A stretch of DNA of 64,000 nt from Paenibacillus polymyxa (GTDB lineage Bacteria > Bacillota > Bacilli > Paenibacillales > Paenibacillaceae), in contig NZ_JAGGNR010000014.1 in NCBI RefSeq assembly GCF_018614975.1, positions 310,001 through 374,000 on the forward strand. The letters run 5' to 3'. Positions 17,646 through 24,886 of this stretch are shown here, piece by piece (position 1 is the first letter of the stretch; the number at the start of each line of letters is the position of its first letter). The notes under the pieces were generated by a model. That model saw nothing but the letters and a program-made list of their open reading frames with translations. It searched no databases and had not been told where the DNA came from. The position numbers were made by a program, and so were the translations under genes.

Positions 17646-17892
17646 GTAATCACCCTTATACCTGATATAGTGTGGTTCCGCAAACGTAAAAAAAACGTCT
17701 ATCGACGTACTTTCGAAGAAGACAGACCGCGCTTAGCTGAAGTTTTTCTTGCGATAATCGAATGGTTCAGCTCATTAAGAACATATCAATTCCATTATCT
17801 TAAGAAAAGCTCCTACCGGAGCGTTGGTGCACAGTGACCTTGTACAATTGTTATGATGACTTGATCAAATGTTCCTGTTCCTGCAATCATAA

Positions 17893-17910
17893 GGCCGGTC
17901 AAGACCGGCC
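17893..17910 (-). terminator. Intraoperon hairpin between nupN and nupO
   Basis: GGCCGGTC and GACCGGCC form a perfect 8-bp GC-rich stem with a 2-base loop, followed on the minus strand by TTATGATT. It is 33 bases after the nupN stop. Only a short T run follows, so partial read-through is likely. The gap (17646-17943) also holds a small GCTCC/GGAGC hairpin (17810-17823). Confidence 0.65.
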
Positions 17911-17943
17911 CCAATAATTATTCATTTACGACTAAGATCAAAA

Positions 17944-18984
17944 TTACTCCGTAGGAATTTTGATTTCGCCGTTGATGATTTTTTCTTTGTACTCTTCTAC
18001 TTTAGCAAGTGTCTCAGCAGATACATTAGCTTTCGAAGTATCGGCAATACCCACACCGTTGTCCTTCAAGGTCAAAGTCTCAGAACCGCCTTTAAATGTT
18101 CCATCAATTACTTCTTTGTTAACGCGTTTAACAGCTTCGTCAACTTTTTTGATCATGGAAGTCAATGTTACTTCATCACCAAACTCAAGAGATTGGTCTT
18201 TGTCAACACCGATAACCCATACATCTTGACCTTGCTTCTTACGAGCGATTGCTTCGTTGAACACACCATTACCTGTAGCACCCGAAGCGTGGAAGATAAT
18301 GTCTACGCCTTGGTTGTACATTGTAGCAGCTGCTGCTTTACCCAGGTCAGGCTTATCAAAAGCACCTGTGTAGTTTGGAATAAATTGAGCATCCGGATTA
18401 ACAGCCTTAACGCCTTCTCTGAAACCTACTTCAAATTTTTTGATGAGAGTACTTTCAGCTCCACCTACAAAACCAATTTTGTTCGTTTTTGTAGTCAATC
18501 CTGCAACTACACCTACGAGGAAGGAACCTTCTTCTTCAGCAAAAGTTACGGACTTAACATTTGGAGCATCAACTACACTGTCAATAATCGCAAGCTTGGA
18601 GTCTGGATTCTGATCAGCTACTGCTTTGATAGCTTTCTCCAACTGATAACCGATACCCCAAGTCAGATCATATCCATTTTTAACGAATTCGTTCAGGTTA
18701 GGAATGTACTCTTCATCGGATTTACTTTGCAGGTATTTAACAGCAGTACCTGTTTCTGTTTCAGTCGCTTGCAGAGCTTCCCAAGCGGATTGGTTAAAGG
18801 ATTTGTCATTAACTCCACCTACGTCAGTAACCATACCGATTTTGAGATCGGATTTCGCTTCAGTGGATGTGCCACCTGTATCTCCTCCGGCATTTGTTTC
18901 TTCTTTCGGTTTGCTACCGCAACCTGCGAGCATAACCGATACCGCCAGCAACATTACCAAAGACAAGCTAAGCATCTTTTTCAT
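17944..18984 (-). CDS. nupN: BmpA-family nucleoside-binding lipoprotein (NupN type)
   Basis: A 346-residue extracellular binding protein. The signal peptide ends in lipobox VMLAGC, with the lipid-modified Cys22, followed by a Gly/Thr/Glu linker. The BMP-family core follows (KIGMVTDVGGVNDKSFNQSAWE, GFVGGAE, IFHASGATGNGVF). Family members such as Bacillus NupN bind guanosine and other purine nucleosides. It heads the nupN-O-P-Q operon with an intervening terminator-like hairpin, the usual way to make more binding protein than permease. AAGGGGGAAAAAGAGAA precedes the ATG. Confidence 0.92.
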   Translation of the reverse strand: MKKMLSLSLVMLLAVSVMLAGCGSKPKEETNAGGDTGGTSTEAKSDLKIGMVTDVGGVNDKSFNQSAWEALQATETETGTAVKYLQSKSDEEYIPNLNEFVKNGYDLTWGIGYQLEKAIKAVADQNPDSKLAIIDSVVDAPNVKSVTFAEEEGSFLVGVVAGLTTKTNKIGFVGGAESTLIKKFEVGFREGVKAVNPDAQFIPNYTGAFDKPDLGKAAAATMYNQGVDIIFHASGATGNGVFNEAIARKKQGQDVWVIGVDKDQSLEFGDEVTLTSMIKKVDEAVKRVNKEVIDGTFKGGSETLTLKDNGVGIADTSKANVSAETLAKVEEYKEKIINGEIKIPTE

Positions 18985-19138
18985 TTCTCTTTTTCCCCCT
19001 TAATGATATATCCCTCATTCCAATCCAGCCTACAATTGAACGGTTAACAGATCGCAGGAATGACTTTTATGCAGAATGTATGGTTTCTTCGACATTAAAA
19101 GCGCATTCTCACCCTTGTAGCATCCTATCATCTGTCGA

Positions 19139-19151
19139 AAAACCGAACATT
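19139..19151 (+). promoter_or_regulatory. PurBox-like site in the nupN leader
   Basis: AAAACCGAACATT matches the Bacillus PurR consensus AWWWCCGAACWWT at every position. It lies about 36-48 bases downstream of the predicted transcription start. No clear second, inverted box was found at the usual 16-17-base spacing. Confidence 0.5.
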
Positions 19152-19193
19152 ATGACATGGAGAGAAAAATCTAGGACTAGCCTACTAGAGGTG

Positions 19194-19222
19194 ATTATAC
19201 AATCAACCAGTGTTAAAATCCA
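19194..19222 (-). promoter_or_regulatory. Probable promoter of the nup operon
   Basis: Minus strand: TGGATT (19222-19217), 17-base spacer, perfect TATAAT (19199-19194). It implies a leader of about 200 bases before nupN. No known purine riboswitch pattern was seen in that leader. Confidence 0.5.
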
Positions 19223-19518
19223 GATGTTTCATCACCAAATATCACATATTTTTGTTCTTTTTTTATTGAAAACGCTTAATAATTTAGCGTTTTAACACAC
19301 TAACGTTACAACGATGTGATGTTATGTAACAAAAACATATCGCGAACTTTAGTGATGAGTGGAATTTACCTGTTTTCATTTGTATTATTTCACCGTTCGT
19401 ATTTTATGTATTACTATGGACCGTTATTCACCAGTTATCTGGTTTCATTGTTCCCTTTCAGACTACAGCCTATTCGCTCTACTCATTCAGAGGTTCATCT
19501 TCGGATTCTTCCAAGCCG
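19223..19518. other. AT-rich gap upstream of nupN with one inverted repeat
   Basis: No convincing gene. It holds the inverted repeat AAAACGCT..AGCGTTTT (19269-19293, 9-base loop), overlapping a partial cre-like TGAAAACGCTTAAT. The repeat is about 47 bases upstream of the nupN -35 and could be an operator or a remnant terminator. Confidence 0.4.
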
Positions 19519-19551
19519 TAAAAAAGCCGCCATATAGGTACGGCGGCTTCT
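19519..19551 (-). terminator. Terminator of infC-rpmI-rplT
   Basis: AAGCCGCC and GGCGGCTT form an 8-bp stem with a 9-base loop. On the minus strand six T residues follow. It lies 11 bases after the rplT stop. Confidence 0.9.
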
Positions 19552-19561
19552 ATCATACAAT

Positions 19562-19921
19562 TTAAGCGTTGATTTTGCCTTTAGCTACAGTAGCCAAAGA
19601 GTTGAACGCGTTGATGTCGTTAACGGCCAGATCAGCCAACATTTTGCGGTTCATGTCTACTCCAGCAAGTTTCAAACCATGGATCAGTTTGTTGTAAGAC
19701 AAACCATTCATACGTGCTGCAGCATTGATACGAACGATCCACAGTCTGCGGAAGTTACGTTTCGTGTTGCGACGGTCACGGTATGCGTATACCAGGGATT
19801 TCATTACTTGCTCGTTAGCTGTTTTAAAAATACGGTGTTTGGAACCGAAATAACCTCTTGCCAGTTTCAAAACCTTTTTATGACGACGACGTACTACAAA
19901 ACCGCCTTTTACTCTTGCCAT
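19562..19921 (-). CDS. rplT: Ribosomal protein L20
   Basis: A 119-residue large-subunit assembly protein, very basic, with the family N-terminus [20 protein letters not shown] and the segment [19 protein letters not shown]20 binds 23S rRNA and, in low-GC Gram-positives, the leader of its own operon. It is last of infC-rpmI-rplT. A good ribosome site (GGGAGGTTCTTTAAT) precedes it. Confidence 0.98.
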   Translation of the reverse strand: MARVKGGFVVRRRHKKVLKLARGYFGSKHRIFKTANEQVMKSLVYAYRDRRNTKRNFRRLWIVRINAAARMNGLSYNKLIHGLKLAGVDMNRKMLADLAVNDINAFNSLATVAKGKINA

Positions 19922-20009
19922 ATTAAAGAACCTCCCAAATAAATATAAATGTATCCGTGGTATGTGTACGACCGTAGCCGATCCCCCATACGGAATGTAC
20001 TAATTAGAA

Positions 20010-20213
20010 TTAGCCTTTCAAGTTAGCCAAGCCTTGTTTCAAACGTCTAACATCCCCGGCAGCCATAACTGGGTTACCGTTCAGAACGCGCTTAGCACGT
20101 TTGGATTTGTGAGAAAGCAAGTGGTTTTTGTGAGCTTTGTAACGAAGGACCTTACCGGAACCGGTAATTTTGAAGCGTCCTTTCAAACTGCTGTGTGTTT
20201 TCATTTTAGGCAT
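20010..20213 (-). CDS. rpmI: Ribosomal protein L35
   Basis: A 67-residue basic large-subunit protein beginning MPKMKTHSSLKGRFKITGSG, diagnostic of L35, with the LLSHKSKRAKRVL segment. It is the middle gene of the infC-rpmI-rplT operon, 24 bases after infC, with GGAGGAAACACAAA before its ATG. Confidence 0.98.
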   Translation of the reverse strand: MPKMKTHSSLKGRFKITGSGKVLRYKAHKNHLLSHKSKRAKRVLNGNPVMAAGDVRRLKQGLANLKG

Positions 20214-20237
20214 TTTGTGTTTCCTCCTCCAATGTTA

Positions 20238-20747
20238 TCAGGCTTTAGGAGCCAAAATCATGATCATACTGCGGCCTTCCAATTTCGGTTGACGTTCAAC
20301 AGTACAAAGTTCTGCAACTTCTACCTTAACGCGCTCCAAAATCCGTTGACCAATCGCGGCATGTGCAATTTCACGTCCGCGATAACGAACAGAACATTTC
20401 ACTTTGTCGCCTTCGTTCAAAAACTTAACTACATTACGAAGCTTCGTTTGATAATCGTGCTCCTCAATATTGGAACGGAACCATACTTCTTTAATATCAA
20501 CAATTTTCTGGTTCTTACGGGCTTCTTTATCTTTCTTTTGTTGCTCATAGCGGAATTTGCCATAGTCCATAATGCGGCATACCGGCGGTTTAGCCTGTGG
20601 TGCTACATTGACCAGATCCAAATTCAGGTCAATCGCCATTTGCAGTGCTTCACGAATAGGCGTGATCCCAATTTGTTCTCCTTCAGCTCCGACAAGGCGT
20701 ACTTCCTTCGCCCGAATCTCATCATTAATCATGTGATCTTTACTAAT
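20238..20747 (-). CDS. infC: Translation initiation factor IF-3 (AUU start)
   Basis: IF-3 checks start-codon pairing in the 30S initiation complex. The start is the rare ATT at 20747-20745: GGAGGTGG lies 8 bases upstream and the product then reads (M)SKDHMINDEIRAKEV, matching the family N-terminus. The open frame continues upstream to an ATG at 20789 but across the ribosome site and leader. The 169 residues include both domains, with PVCRIMDYGKFRYEQQ at the linker. An AUU start permits feedback by IF-3 itself, as known in Bacillus and E. coli. Confidence 0.95.
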   Translation of the reverse strand: MSKDHMINDEIRAKEVRLVGAEGEQIGITPIREALQMAIDLNLDLVNVAPQAKPPVCRIMDYGKFRYEQQKKDKEARKNQKIVDIKEVWFRSNIEEHDYQTKLRNVVKFLNEGDKVKCSVRYRGREIAHAAIGQRILERVKVEVAELCTVERQPKLEGRSMIMILAPKA

Positions 20748-20784
20748 AATCGTCCACCTCCAGGTCATTTTGAATATCCAATTA

Positions 20785-20826
20785 CACAAAAATAAAAGGG
20801 ATGCCGGTTAAGCTACCGACATCCCT
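20785..20826 (-). promoter_or_regulatory. Leader attenuator of the infC operon (L20-leader type)
   Basis: On the minus strand AGGGATGTCGGT pairs with ACCGGCATCCCT around a short loop, followed by TTTATTTTTG. It lies 38 bases upstream of the AUU start, so it must terminate some transcripts before infC. In Bacillus a leader terminator at this place is stabilised by L20. The leader from about 20957 also folds into a GAAGTC/GACTTC hairpin. Confidence 0.8.
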
Positions 20827-20963
20827 GTAATCAACACAATTCTTCATGAGTATACACTTCATAAATTATTGGGATCGTTGACCAGCCAACATGTTTGTTG
20901 ATCAGGTGAGAAGTCGGACTTCTGCTTGTGATTCCATTGCTATTCGTTTTAAGGCACTCAAAT

Positions 20964-20992
20964 ACTATACCATCCACAAAACACATTGTCAA
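20964..20992 (-). promoter_or_regulatory. Strong sigma-A promoter of infC-rpmI-rplT
   Basis: Minus strand: perfect TTGACA (20992-20987), 17-base spacer, TATAGT (20969-20964). The transcript would carry a leader of about 210 bases. Confidence 0.85.
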
Positions 20993-21066
20993 CATTCTTC
21001 ACAATTTTTTTCGCGAATTACACATTTGTGATATCAGATATCAACAAAGTATCGCATGCATGTTCC

Positions 21067-22305
21067 TTACCCTTGCTTGCTCTGTACCTCATCCAACCGT
21101 ACAACACGTGTATGTTGAGTGTGGCTCCACTGTTTGTTGTTCTGTGTAAAGAAAGCGTAGAACGTAATCGGGTACCAAGACAGCAGATAGATCGGGAACA
21201 AGATCAGATATAGATAAACTTTGGCAAAGGTAACCTTCTCCAGCGCCATGGACAACAGGAACGTCAGAATATTCAAACCAATAGCCAAGAACCCAACCCA
21301 TAACGGGAAGTATCCATAGATATTAGCAATGTGCGGACCACTGAATATAGCCATGTCTACCCACATCACAGCAGTCATCAGGAACGTAAGCAACACCACA
21401 TAAACATTGGCTCCATAGATAGCAAGGTCAAATTTCACAAGACTTCTTTCCTTAATGGACTGCCAGAGCAGTGGGAAGAAGTATCTACGCGCAACTGTAA
21501 AGTGACCTTGCATCCAGCGCAGACGTTGTCTCGCTGAAGCTTTGAATGTTAATGGCTTCTCATCAAATACTTTGGCGTCATAGTTGAAAACAGGATACAC
21601 ATTACGTTGCACACTGCGCATCGTAAACTCCAGATCCTCAACCAGACTTGTTGCACCCCAGCCAATTTCCTTCAACAGGTTGGTCTCAAAGCACATTCCA
21701 GTTCCTCCGAGGAAATTCGCCATATTCAAGTTATGACGAGACAACTGCCACAAACGGTTGATGTACCAGTAAGAAACACCGTAAGCTGCAGTAATCCAGG
21801 AATCCTCCGGATTTTTCGTATCAATGTATCCTTGGATAACACGCGAACCATTGTTCAAGTCATCATTCATCTCAAGCAAGAAGTTACGGTCAACCAGGTT
21901 ATCCGCGTCAAACATAACAACTGCGTCATACTGACGTGGCAATTTCCACAGGTACTTAAGCATCCATTCGATGGCATACCCTTTACCTCTTAAATCGGCG
22001 TTGGTACGTACACAGGCGTTTAATCCATGCTCTCTGACAATTTGAGCCGTTCCATCCGTACAGTTGTCACAGATGACAAATACATCGTACAGATCTTCCG
22101 GATAATCAAGTTGTTTCAAGTTCTCCATCAAGGCACCAATGACTTGTTCCTCATTGTGTGCTGCGACGAGTACAGCGAATGATTTTGTCGCCGGATAATG
22201 TTTCTTTTTCTTTTTCTTAATCAGACCGAACAGCGAAAACGTGAATTGGTACACGGCTAGCAGTGCCAGAATGACCTGCATCGTGACGAATATAGCGTCC
22301 AACAT
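21067..22305 (-). CDS. Membrane glycosyltransferase, family 2 (processive type)
   Basis: A 412-residue GT2 enzyme with an N-terminal membrane helix (residues 3-28), a catalytic domain and about three C-terminal helices. The domain shows AAHNEEQVIGALMENL, the metal-binding DADNL, the acceptor region GGTGMCFE..ED and QRLRWMQGH, the QxxRW motif of processive beta-glycosyltransferases such as cellulose, hyaluronan and PNAG synthases. The polymer or lipid acceptor cannot be read. AAGGGGGTAACAGAGAACG precedes the ATG. No partner synthase genes are adjacent, so it seems to be a single-gene unit. Confidence 0.87.
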   Translation of the reverse strand: MLDAIFVTMQVILALLAVYQFTFSLFGLIKKKKKKHYPATKSFAVLVAAHNEEQVIGALMENLKQLDYPEDLYDVFVICDNCTDGTAQIVREHGLNACVRTNADLRGKGYAIEWMLKYLWKLPRQYDAVVMFDADNLVDRNFLLEMNDDLNNGSRVIQGYIDTKNPEDSWITAAYGVSYWYINRLWQLSRHNLNMANFLGGTGMCFETNLLKEIGWGATSLVEDLEFTMRSVQRNVYPVFNYDAKVFDEKPLTFKASARQRLRWMQGHFTVARRYFFPLLWQSIKERSLVKFDLAIYGANVYVVLLTFLMTAVMWVDMAIFSGPHIANIYGYFPLWVGFLAIGLNILTFLLSMALEKVTFAKVYLYLILFPIYLLSWYPITFYAFFTQNNKQWSHTQHTRVVRLDEVQSKQG

Positions 22306-22859
22306 CGTTCTCTGTTACCCCCTTTTTTTCAAAACACAGTTTACTCAAGCATTTCTCTTCCTGATTCTGCAATTTATTTTTTTTTGATCTGCAGAATATG
22401 ACCCTGTTCTTTTGTGTAATACGTGAATATATCAGGCAATGTTTCAAAGCTTGGTTGCTATCAGTTGGCTGCTTTATCGATTCTGTATCCTTTTCAGTCA
22501 TTTGTCAAAACCCCAATCCCACTTTCTGAAGCAGAAATGTGATCTTTAAACGCTGAATAGACACTTCATGATACCACAACCTCTCATTCATGCCTGTTAT
22601 ATCTTATTTTCAGCCGTTTACTTGATTTTTATTTCTAAAGTCCCTGCTTTTTTCATCAGCATGTTATTCTTCGTCAGAGGCTCTATAACAAATAACGTAA
22701 ACAGACCTCAAAAAGTTTGAAACAAAACTCACATTTTTTTTACCTCATTTCAGCCATGTTGAATCATTGTATCTTTTTTGGCTGACCCAAGTCAAAAAGT
22801 TAAGATGGGTATATATCCACTCTTTAACATGAATTTCACGTTCTTTACATGGGTTCTTC
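22306..22859. other. Long AT-rich intergenic region
   Basis: About 550 bases between divergent genes (GT2 and PAP2). No frame here has a ribosome site and protein-like content. Several T-rich tracts are present, but no clear RNA family was recognised. Confidence 0.5.
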
Positions 22860-22888
22860 TTGAAAAGGACAACATTTAAAAATATGAT
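22860..22888 (+). promoter_or_regulatory. Promoter of the PAP2 phosphatase gene
   Basis: TTGAAA (22860-22865), 17-base spacer, TATGAT (22883-22888). A GCCGCC/GGCGGC hairpin (22979-22996) lies just before the ribosome site AGGAGG and could mask it. Confidence 0.6.
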
Positions 22889-23016
22889 AAACATATACCT
22901 GAAATAACCTCAAGTTCATGAAAAACGGTTATATACTAATCAGGACGTTACCGGATGCAGAAAATCACCGGAAATAATGCCGCCATTACGGGCGGCCTGA
23001 CTGGCAGGAGGCCAAT

Positions 23017-23544
23017 ATGAGCCGTTTATTCTTAAAGTTTCAAGATTATGATCGAAATGTTTTTATGTGGATCAACGGCCGACTTCATAATCGTTTTATG
23101 AATTTTTGGCTGTATTATTTCACCCATCTGGGTGGAGCAACTTCTTCTATTGCAATATCCTTGTTAATCTGGCTACTCGCTCCAGCTCCATGGAGCACAA
23201 CAGGACTCCAGGCTTGCATCGCTCTTGCGGTCAGCCACATTCCTGTAGCCATCGCGAAAAAATTGTATCCCCGCATTCGACCTTATCTGGCCTTGCCGGA
23301 TACAATTACGTTTCGTAATCCCCTGACGGATCACTCGTTTCCTTCAGGGCACACAACTGCCATTTTTTCGGTCACAGTTCCATTTATGACCACTGATCCG
23401 ATCTTATTGCTAATATTGTTGCCTGTGGCCCTTATTGTCGGATTCTCTCGAATTTATCTGGGATTACACTATCCTTCCGATGTTCTGGCAGGTGCCACAA
23501 TAGGTACTTTAGTCGCACTTGCAACAGTTGCATTCTGGTCTTAA
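23017..23544 (+). CDS. PAP2-family membrane phosphatase
   Basis: A 175-residue integral membrane phosphatase with about five helices. All three motifs of the superfamily are present: KLYPRIRP, PSGHT and SRIYLGLHYPSDVLAG, containing the catalytic histidines. Relatives include BcrC-type undecaprenyl diphosphate phosphatases and phosphatidylglycerophosphate or diacylglycerol-pyrophosphate phosphatases. With the UgtP-like gene 50 bases downstream, a role in lipid or wall-precursor recycling is likely (inference). CAGGAGGCCAAT precedes the ATG. Confidence 0.9.
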   Translation: MSRLFLKFQDYDRNVFMWINGRLHNRFMNFWLYYFTHLGGATSSIAISLLIWLLAPAPWSTTGLQACIALAVSHIPVAIAKKLYPRIRPYLALPDTITFRNPLTDHSFPSGHTTAIFSVTVPFMTTDPILLLILLPVALIVGFSRIYLGLHYPSDVLAGATIGTLVALATVAFWS

Positions 23545-23594
23545 AGCCGATATGTTAGACTCAGAAAAACCTAGCAGGAACAGGTGAAGCAAGC

Positions 23595-24746
23595 GTGGAG
23601 AAAAAAAGAGTATTACTATTATCTGAAGGCTTTGGTACGGGTCATACTCAAGCCGCCTATGCACTGTCCAGCCATTTGCGAAAGCTCTCGCCAGACGTGC
23701 AGACGAAAGTACTTGAACTGGGAAGTTTCTTAAATCCCAAGGTAGCACCTCTGATTATAACAGCATACAAAAAAACGGTTACCAACCAACCCAAACTTGT
23801 CGGATACGTATACAGACACCAATATAAAAAATCATTGAACAGGCTGACAACACTGGCGCTGCATAAACTGTTCTATACACATACACGCAGCGTTGTGCGC
23901 CAGTTACGTCCCGATGCGATCGTCTGTACCCATCCGATTCCAAGTGCTGTCATATCCAGACTGAAGCGTCTGGGTGTACAGGTTCCCCTATGCACAGTCA
24001 TCACCGACTATGATGCACATGGGACGTGGATTAACCGTGAAGTAGACCTTTATATGGTTTCTTCAGATGAGGTTAAGTCCAAACTAATGCTACGCGGCGT
24101 ACCTACAGACAACATTCGAGTCACGGGCATTCCGGTGCATCCAAATTTCTGGGAGCATCCCGGGCGAGAAGAGATCCGAAGCAGATTCAACCTTAAGAAC
24201 ATGCCCACTGTACTGGTGATGGGCGGCGGTTGGGGAATGCTCAGCGACAAGCTGGTCCATCCGTTGCTGACACGCTGGCATGAAGATATTCAGATCATTT
24301 TCTGTCTGGGACGCAATGATAAAGCACGGATTAGCATGGAACAGAACCCCATGTATCGCAAGGAAAACATTCACATTATGGGGTACACCAACGAAGTGGA
24401 CAAATTGATGGAAGTATCCGACCTGCTGATCACCAAACCTGGGGGAATGACATGCAGCGAAGGCTTGGCCAAAGGAATTCCAATGTTGTTCCACAACCCT
24501 ATACCTGGTCAGGAAGAAGAAAACGTCCATTATTTTACAGCAAGAGGGTTGGGAGAACCCATAACTTCACTCGACATAGTGGTCAAATGGATGAACAAGC
24601 TGCTCCATCACTACCCCGATGTTGTACGTAAACGCAAACGTCATCTGGCGGAAATCGCCAAGGTTCATCCGATGCAAAGCGCTCAAAGTATTATTGATCT
24701 GCTGGAGGACGTTCGTCCTTCATCCGCAGAAGAGGCCGGTTTATGA
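23595..24746 (+). CDS. UgtP/MGDG synthase-like glycosyltransferase (GT28)
   Basis: A 383-residue glycosyltransferase of the MGDG-synthase/UgtP family, which transfers sugar from a nucleotide donor to diacylglycerol to make glycolipids. The N-terminal acceptor domain contains SEGFGTGHTQAAYALSSHL; the C-terminal nucleotide-sugar domain contains VLVMGGGWG and TKPGGMTCSEGLAKGIPML. It starts with GTG after AGGTGAAGCAAGC. Since UgtP glycolipids anchor lipoteichoic acid and the PAP2 neighbour acts on lipid phosphates, the two may be one envelope-lipid operon. It could also be a paralogue with another acceptor. Confidence 0.88.
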   Translation: MEKKRVLLLSEGFGTGHTQAAYALSSHLRKLSPDVQTKVLELGSFLNPKVAPLIITAYKKTVTNQPKLVGYVYRHQYKKSLNRLTTLALHKLFYTHTRSVVRQLRPDAIVCTHPIPSAVISRLKRLGVQVPLCTVITDYDAHGTWINREVDLYMVSSDEVKSKLMLRGVPTDNIRVTGIPVHPNFWEHPGREEIRSRFNLKNMPTVLVMGGGWGMLSDKLVHPLLTRWHEDIQIIFCLGRNDKARISMEQNPMYRKENIHIMGYTNEVDKLMEVSDLLITKPGGMTCSEGLAKGIPMLFHNPIPGQEEENVHYFTARGLGEPITSLDIVVKWMNKLLHHYPDVVRKRKRHLAEIAKVHPMQSAQSIIDLLEDVRPSSAEEAGL

Positions 24747-24833
24747 ATTTATCCGAATAGAGTGCTGCTTCCCGTAGTCTTCGTCCAATCATGCCTCTAA
24801 CCAACGGCTTCAAACAAGCCTGCAATCACATTG

Positions 24834-24865
24834 AAAAGGTGCCTTCAAATCCGAAGGCACCTTTT
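24834..24865. terminator. Bidirectional terminator
   Basis: AAAAGGTGCCTTC and GAAGGCACCTTTT form a perfect 13-bp stem with a 6-base loop, with A/T runs at both sides. It serves both the UgtP-like gene and the convergent binding-protein gene. Confidence 0.93.
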
Positions 24866-24886
24866 CTTTATGAAGGAAAGTACAAA

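Noticed and set aside
18193..19047. A 284-codon plus-strand open frame
   Set aside because: Antisense to the nupN lipoprotein gene, with Ser/Phe/Cys-rich composition typical of a mirror frame.
19267..19280. TGAAAACGCTTAAT upstream of nupN as a cre site
   Set aside because: The last two conserved positions (CA) are wrong and it overlaps a longer inverted repeat that explains the sequence better.
21024..21048. Near-palindrome with TTTGTGATATC and GATATCAACAAA, considered as a Rex operator
   Set aside because: The half-sites differ by an inserted base from TTGTGA-N6-TCACAA, and the place, after the GT2 gene and upstream of infC, does not suit a redox target.
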